Assembly (NCBI GenBank): GCA_037903355.1
Contig: JBAJFE010000025.1
Span: forward strand, 1,240,001 to 1,304,000
Reading direction: 5' to 3'
Length of the DNA: 64,000 nucleotides
Source of the DNA: Trichuris trichiura
Lineage: Eukaryota; Nematoda; Enoplea; Trichinellida; Trichuridae
Made by a program: the position numbers and the translations under genes. Positions 1-13,400 of the stretch are shown here, piece after piece. The notes beneath the pieces are model-generated. The model was not told where the DNA came from, did not search any database, and worked only from the letters and a program-made list of their open reading frames with translations. Positions within the stretch are counted from its first letter, which is position 1, and each line of letters opens with the position of its first letter.

Positions 1-1495
1 CCCCGTTTTGCAGGTGCTTGTTACTGCTATTACGGTGCACGTTTTGTGCCCAACTTCGTAGACAAAGGTGACAAAGTACGCAAAAGAGATAGCGATTGAA
101 AGAAAAAAAAAAGAGGTGAACAATTTAACAGAGACGTTTTGCCTCCTTCGCTTGCCGCCGCCGCCTCCTTTCGTTTTCCGGCGACCCTCCATTTTTTCCT
201 TTCCTCGCCGACAACCGTCGGTTCCACCACTTAACCTGCTTCTGGTAGTGCCTGTTCTTATTTCCCGCGCTTTCTCTCAATTTGCTCTCCCTTTATGGCA
301 AGGGTTTTTTCAAACGGACAAGTAAACGTTAAGCTGACTCGCATTGTTTTTAATTTTCAGCTTAAAGCTTACTTTCATTTAATCACTTACCCTATACTTC
401 AACTCAATTAATGCCATCAGGCGCCTCCTACGCGAATTCGTATTGAACTAACGGCGGCTGCTTGTCCGAAATTCTATATTATTATAAAACTGTACGCTAA
501 GCGGTCTGCCGAACAATAAGCGCACGATAATCTGCAATACAAAACCTTTTTTCGGGATTCGACAAATGCCCATGTTTGTAGCGGACTTATTTGGTTAGGC
601 TCTGTCTTTTAAAACAATTCAAATAGACGCAGTATAATTCCTTCCTAAATGCAAATTCTTATGCAAATTTGCTAAAACTTTGAAGTTACGTGGTGCCTAT
701 TTTTTCGCTGCTTTTCTTACGCGGCATAATGCTATACAGTGCTAATGAAACGCGTTAAGCCAGTCTGGTTGGGTTAACCATTAGAAACGGGTTTGTTTTA
801 TGCTAAGTCATATGCGGTATACATGCTGGCTTGTGAATCTTTTTTTCATGCTCTCTTTGTACTCCTAAAAGTGCCAGGAAGTGGATACACGAAAGAATTC
901 GAGCTTTCCGCTACGAGGCAGTTCGATAAGCGAACATAAAGCATACTGTAGCTTAATTGTACTTGCAGGCAACAGTAGGTTTCGGGATGGAAAAAATTGG
1001 TCAAAATAAACGAACTGAAACAGAGCTTGTTGCTTTGCGCATGTTCCGCTGACAGGGAGCTTTTCAGTGCCCCAATGGTCAAGCTGACCGGTTGAAGCTT
1101 CGTTTGGTTGCTTAGTGGCGGGAATGCTCTTGTTATGCGGTAAGACGCAAAGTAGCCCTGGCCTGCTGTTGCTTTATATCGTTTTGCTTTCCATTTTGCG
1201 CGTTAATCGCTTGGCGGACAGCGCATATTTTATAACGCGTCTTGCATGCAAAATAGACCGAACGCGTAACAGCAGATTCGATGGAGTGACGTCATAAATA
1301 AGAGCCTTTAGTCCCATTGTTTCCGCGGCTGATTACCTTCGAGTTGCCTTACGTAATAATTCCGTAATTGCCTTCGTTCTGTCAAAGGCAGTATTCTTGT
1401 TTGTGCTTACAAAAGCTTTAAAATCCTCTCTTAATACCCATTTAGGACGTAAGTGAAGGTGTCGGTGCATTGGTTCGCTGTTGTATTCACTTTCG
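1..1495. other. Non-coding upstream region
   Basis: I see no convincing gene here. It contains copies of the octamer ATGCAAAT (around 650-670) and one copy of the dispersed motif TTCGGGATTCG at 551-561. A possible acceptor (TTTAG, near 1440-1444) lies about 50 bases before the first ATG of the RalBP1-like gene and could be a 5' UTR or trans-splice acceptor. Confidence 0.5.
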
Positions 1496-4400
1496 ATGAG
1501 CGGCGACGTCACACCGGGTTGTTTTGGCGGGAAAGAGTTTCTGAGAAGCGGATCAGCCAGCAGTCCAAGCTACAGTAAGTTGTATATTTGTTTTGCACTT
1601 TTTAAAACTCCCCTTATACGGGTTTCAGTAAGTGACGGCAGTCATGAAGAACCAACTGATTGGTTGTCAAGAAAAGCAAGAAAAGAAAAAGGTTACGCTC
1701 ATTTGCAACGATTATCCAGCGAGGAGCAGTTGGTCCAAATAAGGTAAGCTAACTGTTGCCGTTTTGTCTACTATTGCCTTATTTATAAGCCATAATGTTA
1801 CTACAGAATTCTTGAAGCCCTTACCGCTTAATGCATTTCGATTTATTGGGTAACCTAAATAATTGTTCTTCCAAAATAATCCCATCTTACAAAGGGAACG
1901 GGGCGACACCTATCCTCAATCCCACCATTTAAAAGAAGCAGTAAGCTGCGTTAGTAACAGCGGAAATCCCGCGCTTTTCGGACGTACGTAATTGTACCAT
2001 TTAGTTTGACGGGTTGCTTTCGCGATTGCAGCATGCTTACATTCATAGCTTGCATTTTAAAAGGGTCATTTCGATTTTTAATTTGTTATTTACCCGCTGT
2101 GAATGACGCAGGCTCTAAGCAAATTGTTTTTCTGCGCAAAAATACAACAGAGCTTGTTTCCAAGAAAAAATAGTGCTCTTTGTTACAGTATCCCTAAATG
2201 TTTGCAGGTTCATCTTGTTCAACTATCCACTTTTGCCACTTTTAAGTCGTTCGTAAGAAGAAGCCTTTAAAAATCTTTGTTTTCCAAGTTTTTAAGGTTT
2301 TATTACCGTCCTAGTGAAAATGCAGGTTCGATCGAAAAGCCACCTAAAAATATTGGCACGTGTTCCGGCTTATTAGATTTATTGTTTATGTAAATGTGTT
2401 CGATTTTATTACAACTTATTGTTGCTCAGCTTGCAGCCCTTTACTTTATGCATGACTAGTACGAAATAATATTCAAATTTCCCTTGCGGCAAATGATGTG
2501 TTGATATTTTCTCCGCTTGCCTAAGTCCGTAAAGTTGAACATAACAGTTCTTCCTTCACACTTGTGAATATGCGTAAGAGTTGGCGTTAGCCTGGTAATC
2601 GTATAAATATTTTTCTTGGGAAAATGCTTTGTTTAGACGCCTCTTTTTCCAGTTAAAATTCCGAAGCAGATATGCCCATTGAACCTTCGGAAAGCTTGTG
2701 TTCTCACGTTCGAGCAGAATATCCGCAGATAGAGGTTAGTTTTGTTTCTAAGGAAATGTTGAGTTGTTCAATCATAGTCGACCAAATGTTAACGATCAAA
2801 GAGCTTAATCATACTTCCTTTAAATTCATTGTTTGCTATGCTTGTGCATTGCTATTCTCGGCTCTTCCTTCATTCCATATGCGACGCTGCTATCGTCTGT
2901 TGACTGTCGTAGAGATTGGAGCGCCATCTACTGGCATAGATTCTATTAATACGTAGTGCGCTTACCGGACGACCCTGTCTCTCAGGTGACGCCCGTCTTA
3001 GGTGTCCATATCCGAATCGTCGATTGCGTTCTGCCGCCTTTATATTTTCCCGCTATGCGCAGTTGCATCGGCTCGAATCGACGGACCGACCTTGGTAACA
3101 CGTAGGTGCCCTTATTGCACATATTTTCTGTTATAAATTCACCACTTTTGCCATGTTGGGTGATATGTGAATTAGTTTGCCCTGAACGCGATTCCAGGCA
3201 AGTTATCCACATCTAGTTGGCATTTATCTCTTTTGCGCTGGGCAGTATATGCAACCTGAAGAATGTTTCCCTTGCGGGTCGTGTGCGTATGCGTATTGTT
3301 AATATTATTTTGCCAGCTTGAGCTGGTGACGATTTGTAGCTGGAAATCAACGTAGGTACAAAAACGGTACGCGCAACTGCTTTTTTGCAAACTTTGCTCA
3401 CGAAGCAATTTGCATATCTATTGAAAGTTAAGGCTTAAGCCATTGGTTGTCCATTGATTGTATCTTGCATGATCGGTTGACATAACAAAGTCGAATATGT
3501 CGGCCGTAATGTAGGTAGGTTTACCCTTTTTGCGAGAGCTAAACTAAGCGCCCTTCCTAGCATTATTGAACTGTACAGCTTCCCGAAAAGGAAGCAAAAG
3601 CGTTTGATATGTTCATCCAAAGTAGCAGTTTTCGTTTTCAGTTTTTAAAAAGCTATTCGCCACCAATTTTAGCGCCCCCAAATGCGGACCAGTTTGAACG
3701 CTTTTTTCCCTTTCGCCTCTTCGCATTTGGAGAGGCAATCGTTGGGACGCTCAGTCTTCTTGGCAGACCATGTTTGCTCGTGGCTGCTACGCCTGTCGAT
3801 TTGTTTGTTTAATTGCGACTTTTGTGACAGCGCTTTCCTTTGTTCATCCGTAGACGATCGTCCAATATTTACCCGCGTTAAGTTCGTCTCGCGCCATGCC
3901 CATATATAGCTTACGAGTTTTAAAAAAACTTTCCAAATATCTTCCCGCGGTTGAACCAATGAACAAATTCTCATCCTGTTGATGTAGTTCATCTCTTCAG
4001 CTTGTATTTCCTTCAAAGCCGTTGAATACACCGCAATGACGTGCTTCGGCCAATTTTTGTTTCTTCTCTTTAAAAGCATTCGCCTTTTAAGCTTACGTCA
4101 CGCATATTGCGCATCCCTGCCTCAGTACGCTGCTGTTCATTGTTCTGTTTACTTGGCATTTGGCTGCTTGTCCAGTTTTCTCGGCGTCAACAATCTCCGT
4201 CGTAAACAGATCTTCGTTTTTACCCTTTCGCAAAGTGCCTAGCGCCCAGATAACGTGCGCGGTTGAATGTTTGTAAAAACGTGGCGAATAGTTTGCTTAC
4301 TCAAAGCGCCAAAATCAGTTCCCGTAACGGCAGAGCTCCGCGGAACGAATTCTAGTTGCCAAGAAAAACAAGTTCGAAATGCAGCTGTTTGCGCGCTCCT

Positions 4401-7400
4401 TTAATTTGATTATCTTCCTCTCTCATTGTTATAAGCGACAAAAGCCCTTGAAAGCGCCGTACACTCCCGGCTATTCTAATTCAGCTCGCGGAACAACTGA
4501 TCTACAGTATGATAAATGATGTTTAGGTTCTAAAACCAATTTCGAAGTGGCTAGTTTTATTTACCCACTACGCTAAATCATTCTCCGACGTTGCCAAGCG
4601 ATCGTTTACTTTCGTAATGCGTTTTTTCCTAGCCTCCTTTTCTCAGCTTTAGCTTGCGTTTTTGCGCATTCAAGTGCCGTTGTCGTTGTTGTCGGTTATC
4701 GTTTGAAAAACATGAAATTGTTGCCAATTTTTTCCGGAATAATCCATTTGAGTATACTAAGCGACAATGTTTCCGACGGCTTTTCCCAGTCGTAAGGCTC
4801 GTCGTCGTTTATATTCAATCTGGATAATACGTTGTTCACTTTCCCCATTATCCATTCGTAGTTGACCGTATCAGGATAGCACAGGCTCATGATGTAGTCG
4901 TATACGTCGAACATCTCTTCGGGAAAATTTGGCAGAAGAACTTCTTTGGGGACAGTTCGCTTTATGCGCTCTATGTCGACGGTATGTTCGTCAAAGGACC
5001 ATGGCAATTTTCCAGTAGCCATTTCGGCAAGGGAATAAATTAACGAAACCATATCGTCGCAAGGTCCAAGTTCGTGATATGCATGGGCGTTAGGTGAGGC
5101 GTATCGTCGCGTACCGCAGAATGGGCCGACTTCTCGTGGCGGCTTTAAGCGTCCATCCGGTCTGCGGTATTGCCTTGAAATGCCAAAGTCGAGAATTAGG
5201 ACAACGCGTTTTTCGCTTCCACGCCCGATGGCAAAATTCGCTGGCTTAACATCTCTATGTATGTAGCCGACGTCGTGTACCTCCTTTATTGCTTCAATGC
5301 ATTGGAGGAACAATGGGAAAGTTGTCGAATAGGTGAATTTTTTCGTTGGGCACCTATCCAAGAGATCCGCCAAGCTTGGACCGGCCAAGGTCATTACCAG
5401 ATAGGACATTTTGTTTTCAGTTCCCGAACCGTACACTTGGCAGACGTGCTTTTTACCTTTCAACAGCTCAAGAACGCGCAGCTCCATTTTCAGCGTGCTT
5501 CCTTTGGCTTTGGTGTTGACCGCCTTGGCGGCAAGATGGACTTTCTTCTCGTTGTCCCACACTTCGTAGACTGCGCCAAAACCGCCGGTTCCAAGCCGCT
5601 TTACTACCTCCCATCGTTTTCGTATCGCTTCGCCCGGCTTAAGTTTGGGAAGTTTACGTTTCGCAGATTTTCCCATGACAGTGTTCGCCTTATATGGGCA
5701 GTGCTTTTTTGCGGAGTCGTCGTTCGGTTTCTGATGAGCAGACGGTCCTATCGACCATTGTTTAGTCGTCGTAACTGTCTGCTATTGGCACATTGCCGCT
5801 TTGATTCCAACTACTTTTCTCAGGACGTTTTGAGGTAACCACTTTAAACTCATTAGTGCTCTTACTCACAACTAAGCTGGTTATATCAACTTCGCAATGT
5901 CGTCTGGCGAATGACAAGTAATTGGCAACTTTTCCCGCCCTCAGAATGATTCATTTTTGGCACGCTCACTTGTTCGAAATTTTAATTTCTTCCTTTTCAT
6001 TTTTTCAGACAGCTTATATCTAACACAGTATTGTGGTGACCTAATATTACTTTAAAACAAACGCGAGTAGTAGCGTTCACTGCTGGCAGTTTGAAAGTAT
6101 GCTTTTCTTTTTGATTTCGTATCTTTTTAAATTTGTCAAAATTATCTCGAAGCTTTCGGGATACTGCCGATTCCATTTGCTTCGCGCGTACGGCCGAGCC
6201 TCATGAAATGCTTGTAAAGCATTAGCGGGTTCAGCTGACGCGGACATTAGTTGCGGTATACTGATTTGCAGAGTCTTTGGGACATGTCCTCTCCCGTTTG
6301 CATAATCTTGGTAAGGCGTATCCCGAAAGCTCCGCAGCTCTTTTCGCTAACGCATCTTGAAGATTGAATATTCATAAATGTATTCAAGGTTGTTGACTAG
6401 TCAATTTTCTTCTTTTCTCCATAAAAGGCGTGTAAGCATTCATCCCGAATGAACATCAAAGCCTTTGTTGAGGTCACCATTCCTTGTTCGAAGAGCTCAG
6501 CTGTTCATTTGGCTCGAAGGGATCTTTGTGCTGTTTGGGTTTTTTAGAATCGTCAGCAGCTATGTATTCTCTAGTAACAACTGCTCACTTTGTAGTCTTT
6601 GAAAACACCATATTTTTCTTCGTATATTTGTTAAAAGCCGATAAAGCTCTGAATTACGGCGCATTTGTTCAACATCCCTATTGTTGCGCACTTGACTGGT
6701 CGATCCTGTGTTTTTAATATCAATAATTTCGATTAGTATTTACAAGCTTCCGTCTGTAAGGGCTACGAGCACCTCGTGACTTTTCGGGATTCATTGCTGC
6801 TAAATAAAGCGATGCATTTAAAAGATGAAAATATTTTTATTGAGAGCATCCCTACCTGCCGAGGCCAGTTTGACGTGGCTAATCAGGTTTTATCGACTTT
6901 TACAGTTCTACATCCTCCATTTAAGCCTAAGCCTTAGCCTAATGCAAACCTGTATACACACATTCAGCGGAGCAGTATGTACGCAGGTATAATGTATATG
7001 CGTTTGGGCGCGCTGTATTAAAAGGCTGATTGACTCTGGGATCAAGCCGACGATGTACGGTAGAATATATGCATGTCTCCTTAGACAGGATAGGCGCGCC
7101 TAGATGAGAACGGGCGTTTAAAACTGATTAGCTACGAGGAACTGAACTTCTCTTTTCACGTTTCAAATTCACACCTTATTTAGTAGTTGTAAATGCAGAA
7201 TCGCTACAAGGCGACTCTCTTACATAGGCTTTTCAGCCGATTCGGGATTCGAGCTTTCGCCGATTAATAAAGCACGATTTGGGAGACAAACATTGGCATT
7301 TCGTAACGCTTATAGAGGAAGGACACAAACGGAAGTTTTGGGGAATCCACCACTTTTTAAAAAGCTTCCATAAACGGTTTTTTATCTGACATTAATCTTA

Positions 7401-10400
7401 TGAAATGGCGGGAAATCGTAGAAGAGATTTGCATTGAGCAAATCTTTGTCTTACGCTTTTCTTATTCTTGAATACCTGCTTAGCGGGACCTTTAAGTGAT
7501 GGATCCAACTTTTTAATACCTATTTGATCTTGAGGATCTTTTAAGCGAGGCAGAGAATCATATATTAACTACGTGCGAATACTCTTTGGGAGACGACTAT
7601 TCGCAGCATGTATTTATTATATGATCAGGCAACAGTGTAACAAAGGGCGAAATTGCAATGGTGCTATTAATTTGTTCGTTGTTGCCCGTTTCGATGAGCT
7701 TTCGTCCAAATATGCCCCGCAACAGTCGAGCATTTTGCTGGAACTAAGTTTTTTCTTCTTTTAACCTTCCGCTAACGGCTTTTATTGTTCAGCTGGTTCA
7801 GTTAATTGTTTGTGGTTTACGTTTTTCACGTCTGCCATAACAATTTTTTCTCCATGCTTAGCTGGCTTGCGCACTTGCAGCGCTATGCACTCGAAATAAT
7901 TTAAATCATTGCATTATGTACCTGAATTCACTTAAAAAAATTACAGTATGAAATAAAATCATTGTTTTGCGTCGCTGCTATGTGTTAGCGATTGCAAGGG
8001 CGGCTGAAGTTTTCGTTGCTTATTGGCTGCCATTGTGGAAAATTTTCTTTGCCGTAGAATTCCCTGCAGGTTGATGCTACCTAATCGCTGTTGCCTTAAC
8101 GTCGTTACTTTAATAATCTTTAGTTCGCTATACTCGAAGCTCTTTTTCTTCTTCCAACCGTTAAGCCTATCCATAATAGGGGGCCAAATGCTCTCGCATC
8201 GGTCAAGTAAAGTGCACATCCATTTTTTTCAGCGCTGAAACCCAAATGCGAATCTGAGGTTTCAACTTCCGCATTCCGCCGCAGCGTCGCGTACACCATC
8301 GTCACTTTTATATTCGAAGGCCTTTGTTGCATTGCCTTGATAAGCCATGAGTTTGTTGGTTCTTCGCCAGTTTAGTAATGTAACATCAAAAAGCAGTCGT
8401 GACAAAAACCGCTAAGCGGATTCATTCAAAAAAATTCAACTGTTAACATCTTTACTCTAATAGTACTGTACTAATCTTATGTTAAATGTGCTCAGGTAGT
8501 AAGACGAGCATTGAACTTTCATCTGTTTTTATTCTTAACGCTCTTCTAAATCTCTCGGTCAAATACTTGCATATGTTGGCGTATTAGTTTTCTTTTGCGG
8601 GGTTTCAACTTCGCGTTTATTTTAGCTCTACGCCCAGAAAAGGTCATTAGGCAAAAAACCGCCGTCGTCCAACGCTCGGTTTTGGGTTTCTTTTAGGTTA
8701 CTATTATTGCATCCTTTGCCAACTTTAAACCGTTGGGATAATGAGATTTCCCCCAATTTGCATATTTTTGCCTTTTGTTTTTATCTTAAAAAAATGCCTC
8801 TCGAGCATATGCCAAAGTTGAATGTGACAGACGAGTTTGAAATAGGTTGGAATGTCGGTGCTTTTACGGATAGGCGCTTTGACATATGATAAGCAGATTG
8901 GTCTACGCGGTGCTGCGGTCGTAAAGAAGTTTAAATTTTTGAACAGGGAGTTGATCCGCGGCTTCCAAGTCGACCCTTGTGACTTCAATTTGCCCAGTCA
9001 ATTGTTGTGGGATTGACCAACGAGACAGCCGTTTGTCACTTAAATGTCACGTCAATTTTCCCGGCAGCGCTAGCCAGTATCGTCCCGCTTAAGATTTCCA
9101 ACACGCCAAAAGCCTCCTTTGGGACCAGAGATTTCTATAAGGGTGTCATTGCGCTTAGCGAAGCTGCATTGGGGGGCGACCATGTTTGCAAGAGGTAATT
9201 TGCCCTTTTGGTCTTGCAGGTCGAAACCGAAGAAAACTGTCTTTGGCAAGCTTAAGGATAAAAGCAAGGAGCGCGAAAAAGATGTCAAAGCAAAGTCGAG
9301 ATCAAAATCGAAGTCGTCAAAGTCGAAAGGCGATGCGGACAGTACGCCGTCGACGCCTTCGATGGTCTATACGCGCAACGTATTCGGCGTACCAATCTCG
9401 GAAGCGCTGCGCAACGATCCCAGCTACGACCGGGTTCCCGTTCCAGCTTTTGTTCGCCAATGTGTTGATTACATATTAGAATATGGTAGGTGATAGCCAG
9501 TTTTTTTCTTTCCAATAACAAAAACTACGTCCTTCCTTTACAGGTTTGTCGCAGGAAGGAATTTATCGTCTGTCGCCTCCAAAAATTGTTTTGGACGAAC
9601 TGAGGGCATCAATTAATTCAGGAGATGAGCCATCCTTCTCGGATGCCCACCAAGCAGCCTGCCTGCTTAAAATGTTCATAAGAGAATTACCTGAACCGTT
9701 GTTCACCTGGACATTGCTGTCCAAATTCGAAGAATCCGTCACCAGTGAGCTTCACTAGTTTGTACCTCTAAAAAACGTTTCGAATACTATCACTTATGCA
9801 TATGCTAATTAGATTGATAGTATGGTTCGCTGATCTCTCTTTTTTTTGGTCTGAAAAAATCTTCGTACACATCGATGCCGGGCATTTTCTCGTTATTAGA
9901 CGAAAGGTTAAATTTCAGCATGTCGAAGCATTGCCGAGTGCTTGGGTCGCTTGAGCGAGTTGATCGAACGTCTGCCGAAGCCGAACAAGTATTTTCTCGC
10001 CTACTTCTTCCTTCACCTGCAGGGAATTATGCGAAAAGTTGTCCGCCGAAGGTCAATGCTGTGGGAAACCTTTTTTTTCGTTGCAGAGCGATGAAAACAA
10101 AATGACCCTGGCCAACTTGGGCGTCATCCTGCAACCGTTGTTCAACGTGTCGCCCGCTCTGCTCAACGTTTTCCTGCAAAATCCTCAGCTACTCTTTCCC
10201 AACGTTCAACTTAAAAAGTAAGTGCTACCTTTTATGACATACGTATCTATTTGCATATATTTAACGCCCCTGTAAAAATTTGCATACGATTCCATGAACT
10301 GAGCGTTATTTCTTTCGTCGGTTTATTGGAGCACTGCCTGACGCCAGCTGCCATTCATTAGCATATTTAAATCGACGCGACCCTGATCGGCAATATCTAA

Positions 10401-13400
10401 TTTCCCTCGTAGGCTTTAGCTTTAGTTTTTCTCTTCCTTGTTTGGCCATCGCGTCTCTTAAGTTGCGCTGCCGAATTTTCATCGAATGATGACGTCATCA
10501 TTGTCTTCGTCGTAGTTAAATGTAAATAATTCTTATCAGCGCTTTATCGAGCGTTATTTTCCCGCTCGAAAGTCCTCTTAAGGTTACATTTTGAAACAGT
10601 CGGCACGAGCGGGTCTCTTTTCCGGCAACGTTGATCAATTGGCTTTGATTGAAAGCGCCATTGATCTGTCGCTTTGCGACCATTTTCAAAATCCGTACGG
10701 CTCCTTTCATCCGTCCTTAAAGCGCGGTCAGTCTTTTGTTATCCGTTGAACAACGTATTGGCGCGTTTGAATTCCCTGCGCGCTTTGCAACTTTACGTCC
10801 GGTTGGCATGTCAGACGCGAAGGTCGAAAGGCGCTCTCCAAATTCGGGACGGCAAAAATTCCGATAAGTTCTTTTGTCTTAACTGCCATTAATAACATTT
10901 TTGGCCGAGCGCCACCACGCAAGTATGTATATAGAGCTTGCGTGGGCGTTGCTTTTGTCTATCTGACCTTTGCCGAAGATTATTGACTTTAGCTTGCAGC
11001 GCTCGTCCCGCCTAGCTCATTGAGGCAACTTTGACTTTGAAACCGTTGTGACGAATGTTGCTTTTTGAATTTTTTGTTTTCTGCTCCGTCGTGTTCTATG
11101 CAAATCGTGTAGTTAGCAAGCAGACGCTCTTTACAAGATGGGCTAACAAAGTTGGCCGACTCTTCAACTTGCATCTCTGCTTTGAAAGTCTAAATAGGCG
11201 TTTGTACTTCCCTTATTCGTCGGATAATCAATAGCTGTAGCAGGAGGCGCTAAAATGTCAGCTAAAAGTTATAGATTACATAGTCAACGTTTTCCTTTTT
11301 CTACTTTATTATTCTGTTAGGGCGAATCCGCCTTTTGACATTCCGTTGAAAAATGACAGCGAACGGAAGTGTCCTTGAGTGCGATGAAACTTAACTTGAT
11401 CAATTATTCCGCTATTGAGTGGTTAACGTTTTCCGCGAATAATTGGACGTCAAGAAGCGCCTCCCTTTTCCTAAAGTGTATGTTGCGCTATTGGGTGCCG
11501 AACGCAACCCCGCCTCCTTGCATTTCATTATATACTTTGCACTGGGGCCGTTTGTGTCGAATCCCGAAAATGCTATTACCAAATTAAAAAAACAGCTAGG
11601 CATGATAATAGTAGTTTTTCTTGTTGATCGAGAAGAACTATGTTTATGGATACAGGCAGTCTTAATAACTACGCTATCTCCTTTAGCGAAAGGACGTTGG
11701 CAAATCATTCGGGATTGCGACAGCGCGGGAAAGCTTTTGGTAACGTCATTACCCCAATAATTTTTACTTAACTTTTTTTGTGAAAAAGGTGCCCAAGTCT
11801 TAGTGGGTGCTCAGTTTTTCTTAAGCGCGTGCGTGCATAAGTCGACCCCGATCAATGTCAATCCGAAATGGACAATTGACAAGCAGCGTGATTGATTCGG
11901 AAAAAAGATGAGTTTAAAACAAGATAGTTAACCCGCAAAACTTAATAGTTGCGATGTTTTAAAAAGATATACCAGAAAATGTCAGTTCCTATTGCACCGT
12001 TGGTGGAGAACGTACGAAGCGGGAATTCAATTGTTCAGCCCGAATTAGGCCCCCACTTATCCTTAGCTTTCATGTTGTTCACGTTGTATGTTCTCTAAAG
12101 GTTCAACTTGCTGCATGTTTGTTTGTCGTTTGGAATTGGGACGCGGAATAATTTTTTAGCGGTCGCGCGGCAGTCGGCTACGAGGCAGCGCAAATTAGTT
12201 TCGCCTCTTTTTTCTCGCGTTGTTCATATTCAACCAATTAGGCTGCCGCTCACACTTTGCGACATTTCCCTAAATGGTCGTATTGGAATTTTCCATCTCC
12301 TGTTTGCTTGTTTGTTTGTTGGTTAAGAAAGTTTATTAGAGCGCGTCTTACCCCGCGATCAATTGATTGACGGCGGGAGACCGCTGGCTTGGCTTTTTTA
12401 AAAAAAATAAACATCTTTTGGCTCATTTCTTACGGTACGTCTGTACCATTTTCTGGGAATTTCATTAGTTGTTTCCTAATTTAGTTAAGACTCCAGAACG
12501 GAGTCTTTAAGATGCTACAATCGATTAGCTCATGCTCTATATTTGCCTTCCGTTAAAATCAATCCGTAAAAGGAGGTCGTTTCCGCCTAAGCCGCGCGCA
12601 ATACTTTCCAAAACTTAACAGCGTCATTGGAGCTAATTTGCATAAGTGATAGCTTATCGTAAAGTTTCAGATTTTAGACTTGAAGCCCATTTTGCCCCTT
12701 GGAACACCCGTAAAGATGTCGCGCAATGTATGGTTGACTTAAATGGTCAAATAAAATTGCGCGGCGTGTTTTGACGAAATGCTTTAGCGCGGGATAGCAG
12801 CTCAGTGCTCAACGAAAATACGAGTATACCTTAGTATGGGCATACATTTTATTTTTCCGCTATATCTGACGGTTATAAGAATGTGCTTATGAAAGTTGTA
12901 ACTTTTCGCGATGGAGTTACGCTACGCGTGCACTCCGTTTCTGTTAATGTCAGCAACTTTCACACGGTACAGTCAGCCGGAAAGACTATGAAATTAAGTT
13001 TTCCCTTTTTTGGTCAGAAGAAGGGTGCGCATCCTTTTATTGCTTAAATAATGGTTACTAAATATTCTACGCTGTTGGGAAGCAGCTAAGTCTTTCCAAC
13101 CGATTCAAACGGACAGGAAATAGCCCTTTTGCTGTTGTCATTATTTCAACGACGAAGTGCCTCCCTTCAAACAAAGGTCCGCAACGTAATATGCATAGGG
13201 GCTCTTTCGGAATGACTTTTGTACGAATAGGCATAATACGATGAATCAGGCTATTTATTCATTATCTGTCGTTGACGTTAAAATATTGTTGTAAAAATTC
13301 GGGATTCGGACGTTGCAGCCCAGTGGCCACCCAGTCGTGCTTGCCTTTCAATAGTTCCGGTTCTCGCTTTGGGCTTTGTTTGAAAATTAGGCTAAAATTA

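Noticed and set aside
5257..5838. 193-codon plus-strand frame opposite the kinase
   Set aside because: Antisense shadow of a clear kinase domain; no domain of its own.
7225..7260. Possible tRNA because of the TCGAATCCCG string (B-box-like)
   Set aside because: No A box or cloverleaf could be formed around it or other copies of the motif.
9007..9198. Open frame just upstream of RalBP1-like exon 3, with a possible 25-base intron
   Set aside because: Exon 2 joins exon 3 in perfect phase without it, and it has no similarity to the RalBP1 N-terminus.
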